From Datisca glomerata (taxonomy: Eukaryota; Streptophyta; Magnoliopsida; Cucurbitales; Datiscaceae), in the NCBI GenBank assembly GCA_003255025.1, contig QANY01002976.1, positions 3,901,541 to 3,965,540 of the forward strand: 64,000 nt of DNA, read 5' to 3'. This document shows, piece after piece, positions 1 to 11,759 of this stretch; position 1 is the first letter of the stretch; the number at the start of each line of letters is the position of its first letter. The position numbers and the translations under genes are program-made. The notes beneath the pieces are model-generated. The model did no database searches and was not told where the DNA came from. It saw nothing but the letters and a program-made list of their open reading frames with translations.

Positions 1-1662
1 TCAAAGAGTCAGACCGAACCCTTAGCGAGAATGGAAATCAATATCAGAGAAGACTCTTTGCGAAAACAGGAATTAGATCGTCAGAATAGATCATTGATGT
101 GAACATGAGAATGAAACGACCGAAGAGAAAGCTCACGCAACCTTCAAACACATGTCATTCGATAAGGTAACTATTATTATTGTTAAGTTTTGCAAGTCAT
201 TATTATTGTAGGTCCCAATGAATCTAGTGTTGAAGATTAAGAAATCAAATTATTACATCTGAATGAAGAGAGACTTCATTAAGTATAATGGTGGCAAATG
301 AACATGAATAATTCTCGGTGTTCGGCCACATCAGCCGAGAAGAAAAATAATTAAAGCAAATGCCACAGAAGCAATATGTGAATAGTTAAATTTTTCATGT
401 TGGCATATCTGAAGAAGTTGGTTTGGAGCCACTCGTCTAACCAATGTTGCTGAAGTATAAAAGTCACATAGGAAGTCACGAAAGCCAGAGAAGCCAATCG
501 AGGGAATCATCACCATGGCAAAGCTGGTAGCAATTACTACAACCGTCAGATTCGCCACCGTACGCCAAATGATTCAAATTCAAAAAGTTGTTAATACTGA
601 TAAGCAAGGCTCAGTTATTCACTTAAAAGATGAAGCAAATCCTGGAAGATAAACCCAATCTCAAAGAATATTCTATTTATTCTCGCTTCATTTTGAGGAT
701 TAAGTTGTATTACAAGCCTATAAATACATGTCAAATTATAAACTGAAGGATCATCGAATACAAGCCATTGTAAATTGCTTACTCTCGTGCTTATTTTCTC
801 CGCACTTGATATTTTCTATTCTAGAGAAAAAAATTCATTTACAATTATATTTGATTCAACATTATATTGCTAGATATTTTATAGTTCTCAGTGGGAATTC
901 AAACTTCATCTTATAAAATCAAGATGAAAACGAGCCTAAACACTGTTCGAACCTCAATGTTAATATTAAGGATAGGTGAAAGTTTTTATAAATCTGCATG
1001 TAGGATTTGAGGTTTTGATACTCTGTTTTGTAAGTCTGCATGTATGATTTGATTGCTATATACTATGTTTTGAATACAATCTATATATTGAGATATGTAA
1101 TATATTGTTTTGTGTGCATACACAAATAACAAGTATTGGCACTCCATGTAATGTTTACATAATATATATGCTATATAATGTTTTTATTGTATATATATGC
1201 TAAAATATAGTGTCGGTTAGAAAAGATGCAAGTTTGCAGATAGGTAGACGACCAAACTAATTTGGAAAATGTTAGAGTATGGAGCTATGGTACTTGAAAA
1301 TTGTATGTTTCTGGCGCATCTATGAAATATAGTTATATTATTATAGATTAAACATATATGAACTATATATTGAACATCATATATAATATAACTATTGTGT
1401 AATATATATTTTATATATGTGGTTGTATTATATATTTGAACAACTAAAATTGTTTTATAATTATTTCACTACAAACAAATAGATAAAGAAAATGAATCAT
1501 TACCAAACAAAATTGATGAAACAGCCACTAAAGTTGAGGTATTTATTTAATTAAACGCACTCAAAATTATAATTGAACATTTATTTAAAACATACAACGT
1601 TATAGGCAAAGAAGAAATCAAAGAGAAAAGCGGTCGGTAAGGGGAACATACATCAAAGTAAT
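1..1662. other. AT-rich stretch, no gene recognised
   Basis: No reading frame here resembles a known family, and the open frames are short and AT-driven. A 9-bp inverted repeat (2-10 against 52-60) could form a small hairpin. A TATA-like string at about 718-726 follows a sequence reminiscent of retrotransposon LTR promoters, but no matching second LTR is visible, so no element is claimed. Confidence 0.5.
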
Positions 1663-2086
1663 TGAAGATAAAGATCAAACACCAACAAGCACTCGAGCTC
1701 AAGCTTCACTGCCTGTTTCATGCAGAAGACCTACGTCTATTCCATGCAGGCACTTGAATTCTTCTTTAACAAAGAGCAGCAAACCACATGAGTAAATCAC
1801 TTATCCACATCATCAAACACCTCACTCTTACATGATTGTCACCAAAGAAACTAAGTAACCAATCTGCCACAAAATTCTTACTGATTGGTCAAGGAGAGAA
1901 TAATTTCGTTGGCCAATGATTGTAACTGTTTTGAATGTTTGATTATTCATTTTCCTTGATTTTGTATGATTCTTTTCATGTATAAGTGCCTTTTTAATTT
2001 GTATTTTTGACAGTTAGTGAAATATCGGTTTTTGCAGCCAATTTTCTTCTTCTTCCTTTCTCCTTTATTAATCCTTGTTTTCTAAC
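1663..2086 (+). repeat. 5' LTR of the copia element
   Basis: It starts with TGAAGATAAAGATCAAACAC, which is repeated at 5983. The right edge is set by the primer-binding site just downstream. Compared with the right copy it lacks about 15 bp near 1712, so the two LTRs have diverged by an indel and several substitutions. This indicates an old insertion. Confidence 0.7.
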
Positions 2087-2087
2087 T

Positions 2088-2100
2088 TGGTATCGGAGCC
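2088..2100 (+). promoter_or_regulatory. Primer-binding site (initiator Met tRNA type)
   Basis: TGGTATCGGAGCC differs by one base from the usual plant copia primer-binding sequence that pairs with the 3' end of initiator methionine tRNA. It lies directly after the left LTR, as expected for first-strand priming. Confidence 0.75.
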
Positions 2101-2106
2101 AGTTGC

Positions 2107-5100
2107 CATGGCCAATATCTAAAAAATAAATGAACGGTTGTCAATCCCATTACCACTACCGCTGCTAACCAAAGTCAAGTTAATCAAGCACAAAACACTA
2201 CCAGTTCCATTAATGCCACTGTTCAAAATCCTCTCCTTAGCAGTTGCCTTCTCTCCCAAATATGCAGCCAAATAACATGATTCCTATACCCATTCGTCTT
2301 GACAGAAATAACTATATTTTTTGAAAGTTTTAGGTTCTTTCAATAGTGATAGCATACGACTTAGAACGCCAATATTTGTATGGCTTGGTTCATGTGTAGA
2401 GGAGTTCATTCAAAATCCTTTCTATGTTGTTGCAACAATAAATGGACAGCAAATAATCACTACTGAGTCCCCTTTTTTCATTTACCCAACTTTCATAAGC
2501 TGGAAGAGGACTGACCAAAATTTTATGAGCTAACTATTATCTTCAATTACTCAAGCCATGTTTGGCCATGTTGTTAGATGTCAAAGTTCTCACGAAGTAT
2601 GGATAGCCTTGGAGCAAATTATCATCTCTCAATATAATGCTAGAACTTTGCAACTAAGGTATCAACTCCAAACTGCCAAGAAGGGAGCCTCGAGTATAAA
2701 TAATTTTATCTTAAAATGAAATCAGTAATAGATAGGTTATCTACCAGTGGACAACTCATTGATGATGATGACCTATTATTGTACTATTTGAGAGGTTTAG
2801 GTAGTGAATACGACCCTTTGCAGTGCTCCTTACCTCAAGATATGAATGTGTTTCACTTCAAGAAGCTCAATTCACATTTCAAAGTTATGAAATGAGGCTG
2901 AGCAACTCAATAGCCCACTAACTAAAATCCAAAACCCTGTTGCTCATGTTGCAAGTTATAACATATAAATACGCCAAAAAGAAATCAATTTCAAGGGCCA
3001 TACTCAAAAGGAGTTCACAAGAATTTCAGAGGCAGAGAAAGGGAGAGAGGAAGAAACTATCCAAGGTCAATGTGCCAAATTTGTAGGAAGCTTGGCCACT
3101 TTGCATATAGGTGCTACGGTAGGTTTGATCATGACTTTCATCCACATGCTTCAAACCAACAACACAATTAAAGGTCTAGTTCAACTTATAGCTTGACACC
3201 AAGATCATCAGTTGCCTATCTTGCTTTACCTACTTCACTAGATGGCACTATTTCCTAGTTCAAGGACAGTGGTGCAAATGCACATGTTACCTCAGACATT
3301 GCCAACCTTTTTATCAAGTATGACTATAAGGGTAAATATATATTGGTAGTAGGTAATGGTGAGCTTTTAAGCATTTCTCATGCTGGAAAAACAAACATAC
3401 AGAGCCAAAATCCATACATTAGCTTGACACTTGATTAGCTTTTATATGTACCTTCAGCTAGTAAAAATCTACTTAGTGTTTCACAACTTACCAAAACCAA
3501 TCTTGTTATAGTAGATTTTGTCTCTTGTTATTGCTTTGTGCAGGAGAAGACTACAAAGAAGGTTCTTTTACAGGGTCTACTTAAAAATGGATTGTACCAC
3601 TTTCTTTTACCACCAAGATCCAACTTGACATACAATACTTCACCTGGTCTTAACAAAGTGGCCAAGTCTAATGTTTCTAATTCTAAATTCTGCTATCTTT
3701 CTGTTTTAGATCAAAAGAAGGATGTTATGCTTTGGCATCCTAGGCTAGGACATCCAGCATCCCCTATCAAGAAGTTAGTATCTAAATATGTACCTAGCAA
3801 TTTTCAAATATCAATGAAATGGAGTTCTATGTGATGCGTGATGTATGGGAAAGCTTCACCAATTTAACTTTCCACCTTTTAAACATACTGATAAAAAACC
3901 ATTTCGCATTGTGTATTCACACATATGGGGTCCTTCTCCCTTACTCTCAACTTCTGGTTGTAGGTATTATATTATATTTGTGGATGACTTCACTAGATAT
4001 ACATGGATATTTCCACTAAAACTCAAGTTTGATGCCAAAAATACATTCATACAGTTTAATAGCTATGTTGAAAGGCACTTTGAACAAAAAAAATGAGTGT
4101 TTACAGAAAGATTTTTTTTTTTGGGAGTACATATCTTTTACACCTTTTCTCAGACAACTTCGGATACTTTTTAGATATCATTGTCCATACACTCATCAAC
4201 AAAATGGACATGTGGAAAGGAGGCACAAATATATCATTGAAAAGGGACTCTCCCTTCTAGCACATGCCAAAATGCCACTCTCCTTATGGTGGGATTCCTT
4301 TAACACTACCACTTGCCTCATCCTTTCTACTACCACACCACATTCAAACTCACCTTATCAACTTTTATTCAATCAAACTCCAAATTTACACCATGCTCAA
4401 GGACTTTGGATGCATCTAAGGCAGGCACTATGAAGCATAAAATATAGAGTGCTACACTCAATTATAATACTTAACCTCATTCTATCTCAGAAGCTCTAAA
4501 AAATCCTTCTTGGAAAGCTGCCATGAAAGCAGAATTTGATGCACTAGTTAAAAAGCATACTTGGACTCTTGTTCCTCCCATATCACATATGTCTCTTGTT
4601 AAAAGCAAGTGAGTTTATAGACTCAAATTCAATCCTTATGGATCTCTCCTTGAACACAAAGCAAGGTTGTTAGCCAAGGGATTCTAATAAACTCTTGGAG
4701 TTGACTTCTTTGAGACCTACAACCTAGTGCTAAAACCTTGCACAATCAGAATTATCCTTACTCTAGCTTTCATTTATAGGTGGGACATCCAATAATTGGA
4801 CATAAACAATGCTTTCCTTTATGGCAAACTTCAATAAATAATGTTTATGAAGAAACCAGAAGGATTTGAAGACCCTACTAAACCAACCTTTGTTTGTCAA
4901 CTTCATAAGGCACTTTATGGCTTTAAACAGGCCCCAAGGGGATGGTTTGACAGACGGAAGAATGTTCTTCTCCAACTTGGCTTAAAAAACTCTTATTCAG
5001 ATACTTATCTATTCATTAAGCACCCTTCCTCTGATATCAATTTGGTATTAATTTATGTTGATGATATTTTGGTCATAGGGTCCTCTCCCTTCTAATATTC

Positions 5101-5960
5101 AGCAAGTTATCACTGATCTCAGCATAATTTTCTCTCTCAAATAGTTGGGTTCTCTCAGTTATTTCTTAGGCTTTGTAGCACACAACAAATCTGATGGCCT
5201 CTATCTCACCCAAAGTAAGTAAGTCACTAATCTACTTCACATAGCCAACATGTCTCAATCTAAGAGCATCCCCACTTTATTATGTTCTTCTCACAAACTC
5301 ACTGTCATAGGATCTTCCTTCTCAGATCCCACATTGTTTAAAAACATTCTAGGAGCTCTACAATACTTGACAATGATAAGATCTGATATTGCCTTTGTAG
5401 TGAACAAATTAAGTCAATTTATGTCTTCTCCTACAATAGATCTCTAGAAAGCAGGTAAAAGGATTCTAAGGTATCTCAAAGGAACCCCACACTTAGGCTT
5501 ACACTTTACTCCAGCATCAATACTTAATTTAGAATGTTACTCGGATGGTGATTGGGCTGGCTCTTTAGATGATAAAAAATTCACTAGTGGTATGTGACTC
5601 TACCATGGTGGAAACTTGATTAGTTAGAGCTCCAAGAAATGAACAGTGGTTGTCAAATCTAGTATTGAGTCTAAATACCGAGAACTTTCCTCTACTACAA
5701 TAGATGTTATCTAGCTTATCTCCATCTTCAATGACTTTCATCTCAATCTTGTAGGTGTTTCAGTTATATGGTGTGACAATCAACGTGCCACTACCCTTGC
5801 ATCCAATCCAGTCTTCCACTCCAGAACTAAACATATTGAAGTGGATGTCCACTTCATAAGAGATATTTTCTCTTAGAGGAAATTGATGTTAAGATTGTTC
5901 CTTCTAACTCCCAAGTTGTAGACATTCTCACAGAGGCACTAGCACCTTCCTCATTTTTTC
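2107..5960 (+). pseudogene. Copia gag-pol remnant
   Basis: Reading across frames, the order is as follows. A gag region is followed by a CCHC zinc knuckle near 3069-3112 (C-x2-C-x4-H-x4-C intact). A protease with the DSGANAHVT-type active site lies near 3268, then GAG-pre-integrase with LWHPRLGHP near 3730. Integrase core pieces include VDDFTRYTW near 3980 and the HQQNGHVERRH block near 4195. Reverse transcriptase shows ALYGFKQAPRGWFD near 4910 and the catalytic YVDDIL near 5055. RNase H follows, with ECYSDGDWAG near 5530 and TKHIEVDVHFIRD near 5830. Numerous in-frame stops and at least several frameshifts interrupt it. A large part of the integrase C-terminus to RT N-terminus is shortened around 4430-4490. 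Confidence 0.88.
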
Positions 5961-5982
5961 ATCTTCAGGACAAACTTCATCT

Positions 5983-6096
5983 TGAAGATAAAGATCAAAC
6001 ACCAACATGCACTAGAGCTCAATCTTCACTATCTCTTTCAGTGCTTGTTTCATGTAGAAGACCTACGTCTATTCCATGTAGGCACTCAAGCTCTTC
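5983..6096 (+). repeat. Partial 3' LTR of the copia element
   Basis: About 115 bp match the start of the 5' LTR with an extra ~15-bp segment, then similarity stops. No clear polypurine tract precedes it, so either that tract is mutated or the junction is rearranged. Confidence 0.7.
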
Positions 6097-7170
6097 ATGT
6101 TTTTTCTTATTTTTTGCTTAATGATACACCAAGCTTCAAATTCAGACTCACTTAAATGTTTGAAAAACACCATGAGTGAATGTGTATAATGCTACTACTT
6201 TTTTTGGGTTAACATTCAATTGTTGAGTTGTTTGGATTAGTGCCATAGATTGGAATGACTTTATAGAGAATGAAATTTACTATTACTATCAGGATCTTAC
6301 TTTTGAGAGCACATGGAAACATTATTATGTGGTGTTGATTAGAAACAGCTATTGGGCTTGATAGATGGATGTGTCTACTTTTTTTATAATATGCTATATG
6401 ATTATGATGGATAAAAATGATGAATGGGATATAAAGTATATATGACATGATATTTGAACTATACACAGGTTACTTGAAATATAAATGATATTGATATATA
6501 CAAGATGTTTGATATATAGAAGGTAAATGACGCATATGCATAAGTTTTCATTTTTTGATTGCCTCCTTTTGATTTGTCTTCAAATGAAATCTGAGTCATT
6601 TTGCTTTGAATTGCATATTCAGATAATTTCTTTTGAAGAATCTACTTTTGAAGAATCATCGTTTTATAGATTATATAAAAGCATTGGGGACAATGTTTTT
6701 GTTAGGTTATTAACCAATATTGAATTAACCACATCAAATTTCATGAATATTCTATAAAGTCTTATTGACTCTCTAATTTGCACTATGAATAAGTTCTGTA
6801 AGTATAAAGTAGAAAGAAACTCTTTCAAAAAAATAATAATGTAGAAGCTAAGTGATTAATCTCCAAATTTGATCACCATAGGCAGCTTGAGTGCATGAAT
6901 AGTATCTACACCCACAAAGAAGAACCTTCGTTGAGAACTAATTAACAATCAACAATCTCCTTCCATAGTTCAAGTACAATAGTTTTAAACATACATGATA
7001 TTTGAAATCTACGTGATCTTGATGAATTTCAAGGATACAAAATATTTGATTGAAGACTTTGATTATCACATGTGAACATCGTAAAAGAAACACTAATATC
7101 ATCTACGTAAAAAAATATAAAAATACAAATACACTTCTGCACTTTGACAAAAATGTAAAAAACATCATTC
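6097..7170. other. AT-rich stretch, no gene recognised
   Basis: Only short frames without family resemblance occur on either strand. The last ~60 bp before 7171 may be the outer part of the inverted end of the following element, because a related sequence occurs in inverse orientation near 11550-11625. It is too diverged to fix a boundary. Confidence 0.45.
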
Positions 7171-7304
7171 TGTTAAATTAAAAGGTTAAAACTAACATCA
7201 ATTTTCTTTCATACAAAAGTACCCCTCCCTCTCCTTCCTTCCATCTGCTTCCTCACTCCCTTGATTTTTATTCCCTCCATGCATTTTTTTCCTTTCTGAA
7301 GACC
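7171..7304 (+). repeat. Left inverted terminal repeat of the Pack-MULE candidate
   Basis: This ~134-bp block, pyrimidine-rich in its inner half, is found in inverse orientation at 11361-11492 with scattered substitutions and small indels. The similarity seems to continue more weakly outward. Confidence 0.65.
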
Positions 7305-7617
7305 TTCTACATATCTTACTATCATAATGAATCAAATGATTCCACAAAAGATGACTGTAGAGGGGAGAAACCCCTTCAAACAATAAATCTCAAACTCTTA
7401 ACTTTCTTACTAACAAACATTAGAATCTGAATCTCTCATAGAAGCTCCCACTCTTTAAATCTATCATCCCAATCTATTTCGTACCTTTTGGTTTTCCTAC
7501 ATTTTAGTTAATGGGTTGGACTTTGAGTGGTGAGGCCATGTCTTGAATTAGATAAACCCTAAGCTGTGATTAGGAGGCCATCATGGACGATAGGGGCATC
7601 ACTCTCAAACTTGACGG

Positions 7618-7850
7618 ATGGAAGCGATGGGTCGACGATTGGTCCGAGCCTCGGCGATATACCTAAGAGTTGTGTGGCTTTCGTTTTCCTCTACTCGACT
7701 CCGCCAGAGATTTAAAACCTTGCACGCCTCAAGCGTTATAGTGCCGCATCATTTGATTCAGTATGGGAAACTAAGTTGCCTCCCAAGTACCATGATTCAC
7801 TTGAATTATTGCCGCCTAAAATGTATCAAAATTTATCAAAGAAGGATACA
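7618..7850 (+). pseudogene. F-box/PP2-A-like gene fragment, frameshifted
   Basis: Combining frames gives the series GDIP-x-SCVA, then TPPEI, NLARL, FDSVWETKLP and NLSKKD. This is the F-box N-terminus of plant F-box proteins with a phloem-protein-2 (PP2-A) domain, which serve as substrate adaptors in SCF ubiquitin ligases. An in-frame stop follows TPPEI and at least one frameshift breaks it. The PP2 lectin-like domain itself is absent because the homology ends at the junction with the next fragment. It is a captured piece, not a working gene. Confidence 0.6.
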
Positions 7851-7854
7851 TTCG

Positions 7855-8130
7855 TGAGTGCCTCACCAACATCTTCTCTGGGCTAACCTTTGAGCACTGA
7901 TTTTGTGGGCCTATGTTTGTTTGCAAGCCCTGGCTTCTCACTTCCAAGGACCCCTCGCTTCACTTAGTTTTTTATCTCGAGACCCACTTCGATCCGGTCA
8001 TTGAATTACCGCGTTGGCGGTCCTCTGAGTTTGAGAGAAAGATCGATTCTAAGCTCCAATCTATTGTTTTGTGGAGCGATGCTTGTCCCAGATAGATTCG
8101 CACAAAAAACTGCTCTGAAGAAGGGTGAAG
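7855..8130 (+). pseudogene. F-box/LRR-type gene fragment fused after the PP2-A-like fragment
   Basis: Frame-corrected reading gives CLTNIFSGLTFEH, a stop, then GPMFVCKPWLLTSKDPSLHL and later ELPRW, SEFERKIDS and SIVLWSDAC. The series L-x2-IF-x-L-x-F...VCK-x-WL...DPSLHL is an F-box core followed by the start of the leucine-rich part, as in plant F-box/LRR proteins of the SKIP1/FBW2 kind. It is a second, unrelated F-box family placed head-to-tail after the PP2-A-like piece. It breaks off before the repeats and is truncated at the solo-LTR insertion. Confidence 0.55.
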
Positions 8131-8211
8131 CTTGACAAACTCGTAAAATTCATCATCAAAGCAATCGAAGAAAGAGACTCCAACGACGAGCATATTGTCC
8201 TTATTAAGCAC

Positions 8212-8216
8212 AGTAT
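8212..8216. repeat. Target-site duplication, left copy (AGTAT)
   Basis: AGTAT directly abuts the left edge of the solo LTR and is repeated exactly at 11316-11320 on its right edge. A 5-bp duplication is what LTR-retrotransposon integrase leaves. Confidence 0.85.
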
Positions 8217-10034
8217 TGTGAAGCCCCGATCCCCGAGGGTTAAACATATGTGTAATTTCACAATTTTGAAATCTTCAATACGAAACAAACCCTAATTTTG
8301 AGAAAATTCTCAAATTGAAAATTTGTAATTTACCCATGATGGGAAAAACCCTGACCTTAAATAGCGGAAGCGTTAAACTTATCCATGATCAGAATTTTAA
8401 TCATAAAATAGCGGAAGCGATAAAGTGTTTTAAATGCATATTTACTAAAACTTTGAAAAACTGAATTATATTCTGAAATAAAGTCAAAACTTGAAATTCA
8501 TAATTCATGAAACGTTCACTCATCATAGTTCGTAGAAAATCATAACGTAAAATAAACTACTTGAATAACCAAGTTTAACAGAAAATGTTTTCCTAAGTTT
8601 AAATCAAATCATAAAATGAACACATAAATTTCTCTGATCTAACAGGTTATAACAGTCTCTCACTCGTGCTACTCGCCATCACCACCTGCATCATAAATAA
8701 TTGTGGGGGAATGAGTATTTTAAAATACTCAGTAAGCAAACTCACATAACAACATGCATCCACATGTCATAAATGTAATCATGACATAACATAACTGAAC
8801 TTGACATATAACATGAGTGAAATAAAGTAACGTACTTGATCATGACATGGCTTAACATAGCAGGCAGATAACACGTGTCTCAAACAGAATCATTTAACAA
8901 TCTTAATCATATCTTGGCTTGTCATATCCTCTAGTTAACAACCTAATCAGAACTGATCACATGTTAACTGAAACACATCATGATGAATTGGGCGACGAAA
9001 CAGATGGCACACATCGGACGATGAAACAGATGACACTCATTGGGCGACATAACAGATGGCACTCATAGGTGACGAAAAACGTGAATAGATGGCACCTCAT
9101 GAGTGACAGAAAACATTACAGATGACATCCAATGAATGACCAAAATATGAACAGATGACACTCTATGTGTGAAGAAAGCATGAACATATGACACCCATTC
9201 GTTTAACAGAACATAATGTGAACAGTCCTGATTCCTTGTTAACTAAAGATCATACTTAAGTTCATATTTTGCTTAATTATCACTTGAATGAATTAACCTC
9301 ATAACTTGCAGAATCCAACGTATGACAAAAATTAATCATATAATGCATACTAATACATATAACAGAATCAAACATGATAACATACTACGTAAAATTAGTC
9401 ATACTCAGACATTTATCTCATGATAATCACATAAATAACTTAACAGAAATCAATTACCAAAGTGTTAACCAAATATAATAATTATCGAAAAATGGTTAAA
9501 CAGATAACAAATACATGATACAATTATAACATCAGAGTCACATCGTTAAATAAGTCAATTTACCCAAACATATTTATGAAAGTAACATGCTTATAGACAA
9601 TTAAAGCTGATGAGAATAACACATGTAAATTCACTTACACAAGCATATATATTTATCACGCATGGGTCACATTACGATATAATTTCACTTACACAAAGCA
9701 TATACATTTATAACAACGAGAGTCACATCATCATGTAAGCCCACTTACATGAAGCAGAAGAATGAATTGAACAATTAATGACCTGAAATCTCAAAAAAAT
9801 ATAATCACTAAATTATTTTGAAATAAAACAATATAAACACATTTTTAATATCCTAAAATAGAAAATATAGATTTAATAAAATAGTGTAAAACGGTCAGAA
9901 CGAGGTTGGAAAATAATATATCGGGTCCATAGTCAAAAGATAAGGCTTCGAGTCAATGGTTCAGACCGGGCTGGTTCAGACCAGTCCGGTTCAATTTTAT
10001 CTGATGGACCGGTTCAGACCGGTCTGAGTAAGCT

Positions 10035-10074
10035 GAACCGGTTTGGTTCGTGATGAACCGGTTTGGTTCGTGAT
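10035..10074. repeat. Two tandem copies of a 20-bp unit inside the solo LTR
   Basis: The unit GAACCGGTTTGGTTCGTGAT occurs twice in a row, followed by a partial third. The surrounding 100 bp are full of GGTTCAGACCGG-type inverted motifs, so this part of the LTR could fold into hairpins. Confidence 0.85.
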
Positions 10075-10119
10075 GAACCGGTTCAGGACCGAGCAACTGG
10101 ATGCAAAACCAGTTGCAGA

Positions 10120-10870
10120 ACAGAAAGCACGAGAAACAAGGAGGGGAAGAGAGAGAGAAAATGAGAAGGAGAGAGAAACAAAGAGGGGAAGAGAAACAGT
10201 GAGGGAAACTGAGAGGGGAGGAGAGAGAGGGATGAAGAGAGAAGTAGAGAGATACAGAGATAGAGAGAGAAACAGAAAGCGAGAAAAGGGAAAAAGAGGG
10301 AAGGGGAAAATGGGCATCAGTGATAAACCACCGGTGATGGCAGAATCAAAGGGGGAGATAGAGAGAGAGAGAGAGAAGAAGAAGAAGAAGGATGCAGAGA
10401 GATGGATGTAGAGAGAAGCAGAGAAAGACAGTCATAGAGAGAGAGAGAAACAGAGGGCTAGAGAAAAGAAACAGAGGGAAGAGGAAAGGGGGCCTCAGTG
10501 ATAAACCACCGTTGATGGCAGAACCAAAGGGAGAGAGAGAGAAAGAAGAAGGATGCAGAGAGAGTCAGAAAATGAGAGAGAGAGAGAGAGAGAACGAGAA
10601 GAGAAAAGAAATAGAGAGGGGAAAGAAAAGAAAAACAGTGAAGGAATGAAGAAAGAGCAAGGGGATAGCTAAGAGAGAAAAACAGAGGGAGGGAGGGAGA
10701 ACAACAAAGGGTTACAGAGAAGTAGAGGAAAATAGAAGAGAAAAACTGAGAGGGGAAGAAACATGGGAGGAAGACGAAGCAAGGACGAGAGAGAGAGAGA
10801 GAGAGAGAGACAAAAATAGAGAGAGAAAGAGATTAAAGAAAGAAAGAGAATATTACTCAAATTCAATTAG
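10120..10870 (+). repeat. Purine-rich (GA) tract inside the solo LTR
   Basis: About 750 bp are dominated by GAGA and GAAA on the plus strand, with two diverged copies of a ~150-bp module that each contain GATAAACCACCG. The open frames crossing it have Arg/Glu/Lys-only composition and are not genes. Confidence 0.85.
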
Positions 10871-11315
10871 AGAGAGACCAACGAAGGAGAAGAGCTGCTG
10901 GCTTGCAGGTGGTTGCGCGGGGGAGGAGAGGCTGCGAGGGGGAGGAGAGGGCTGCGAGTGAAGAAGTTGTTGTTTTGAAATATATATAATAGGTTAAAGG
11001 TTGGTTTAAGGTGTATATGCATGTAGTATGAGTGAATTTCAATTGAGGGTTGAGATTGCTTAATCAAGGATAAAATAGGGTTAGGGTAATACTACGGTAT
11101 ACATAAGCATATGGTGTGAGTGAGCTAAAATTTTATAATATAAATTAAAATTCTTTTAAAATTGAATAATTAAAATTTAAACTAAACCATATATAATTAA
11201 AATTATTTTACCAAAATTACAATATAATCACTTTTTAAAATCAAATTTTAAAATCATTTTATCTTTGAAATCAAATTTACAAAAATGCTCATTTACGATG
11301 TGTCGGGATATTACA

Positions 11316-11320
11316 AGTAT
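11316..11320. repeat. Target-site duplication, right copy (AGTAT)
   Basis: This exact copy of 8212-8216 immediately follows the last base of the solo LTR. Joining the flanks across one copy restores the uninterrupted host element. Confidence 0.85.
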
Positions 11321-11360
11321 ACTTTGTCTTCCTAATTGCATTGAAAAAAGACATGGGAAT

Positions 11361-11492
11361 GGTCTTCAGAAGCGCGAAAAATTCATGGAGGGGTATAAAA
11401 ATCAAGGGAGTGAGGAAGTAGAGGAAAGGAAGGAGAGATGAAAGGTATTTTGTATTAAAAAAAATTTGTTAGTTTTACCCTTTAATTTAACA
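11361..11492 (-). repeat. Right inverted terminal repeat of the Pack-MULE candidate
   Basis: The reverse complement aligns along its length to 7171-7304. It contains the same pyrimidine-rich block and the same GTTAAATTAAA-type outer sequence, allowing for small indels. Confidence 0.65.
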
Positions 11493-11759
11493 TAAGTCTG
11501 CTTTTTTGAAGTTTTCTCAAACTATAGGAATATAAAAATGTGAAGAAAAAAATTTAAGTGTATATTTTATATTTTGATCAAAGTGTAAGGGTATATTTTA
11601 CATTTTAACAAAAAAAATTGTATCATGTGTGTGTAAAATATAGAAAAAAGACATGATTAATATATCATAATTACACTACAACCATTGTAATTATCGTATT
11701 TGAAACCAACATGATTCAATTGAGTTTTTGTGATATCTTGGAGGTCAGAGTCAGGGAGA

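Larger units (their letters stand above)
1663..6096 (+). mobile_element. Decayed Ty1/copia LTR retrotransposon
   Basis: Both ends carry related direct repeats (1663-about 2086 and 5983-6096). A primer-binding site follows the left LTR. Between them lie gag, protease, integrase, reverse transcriptase and RNase H remnants in the order typical of Ty1/copia. Every domain carries stop codons or frameshifts, so the copy cannot be autonomous. The right LTR keeps only its first ~115 bp before similarity to the left LTR stops, so the element is truncated or rearranged at its 3' end. This removes any chance of finding a target-site duplication. Confidence 0.88.
8217..11315 (-). mobile_element. Solo LTR (3.1 kb) of a Ty3/gypsy element, Tekay/Del-like
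   Basis: Read on the minus strand this segment starts TGTAATATCCCGACACATCG and ends in CTTCACA, the TG...CA ends of an LTR, and it is flanked by perfect AGTAT duplications. No gag or pol lies inside, so an internal region has been lost by LTR-LTR recombination. Its minus-strand 3' end resembles the LTR end at about 60800-61648: both share the TACTGAGTATTTT block, a CTTCCGCTATTTAA block and a TTTAACCCTCGGG motif near the tip. The LTR contains degenerate ~40-bp repeats (about 8990-9220), a 20-bp unit twice (10035-10074) and a long GA-rich tract (about 10120-10870). Protein-like frames in that tract are compositional. Confidence 0.82.
7171..11492. mobile_element. Probable Pack-MULE carrying two F-box gene fragments, interrupted by a solo LTR
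   Basis: The two ends are inverted copies of each other: 7171-7304 reads like the reverse complement of 11361-11492, sharing for example CTTCCTCACTCCCTTGATTT and TCTGAAGACC. Long inverted ends enclosing host-gene fragments and no transposase are the hallmark of Pack-MULEs (Mutator-like elements that captured genes). Subtracting the 3,099-bp solo LTR and its 5-bp duplication leaves a unit of about 1.2 kb between the visible inverted ends. The true outer tips and the 9-bp target duplication expected for a MULE could not be located, so the superfamily is an inference from structure. Confidence 0.6.

Noticed and set aside
2321..2533. 70-codon open frame after the copia primer-binding site
   Set aside because: It is an out-of-frame reading of the broken gag region of the copia element.
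10043..10649. Two plus-strand frames of 122 and 85 codons rich in Arg, Glu and Lys
   Set aside because: They run through a GA-rich tract inside the solo LTR; the composition alone opens the frames and no domain is visible.
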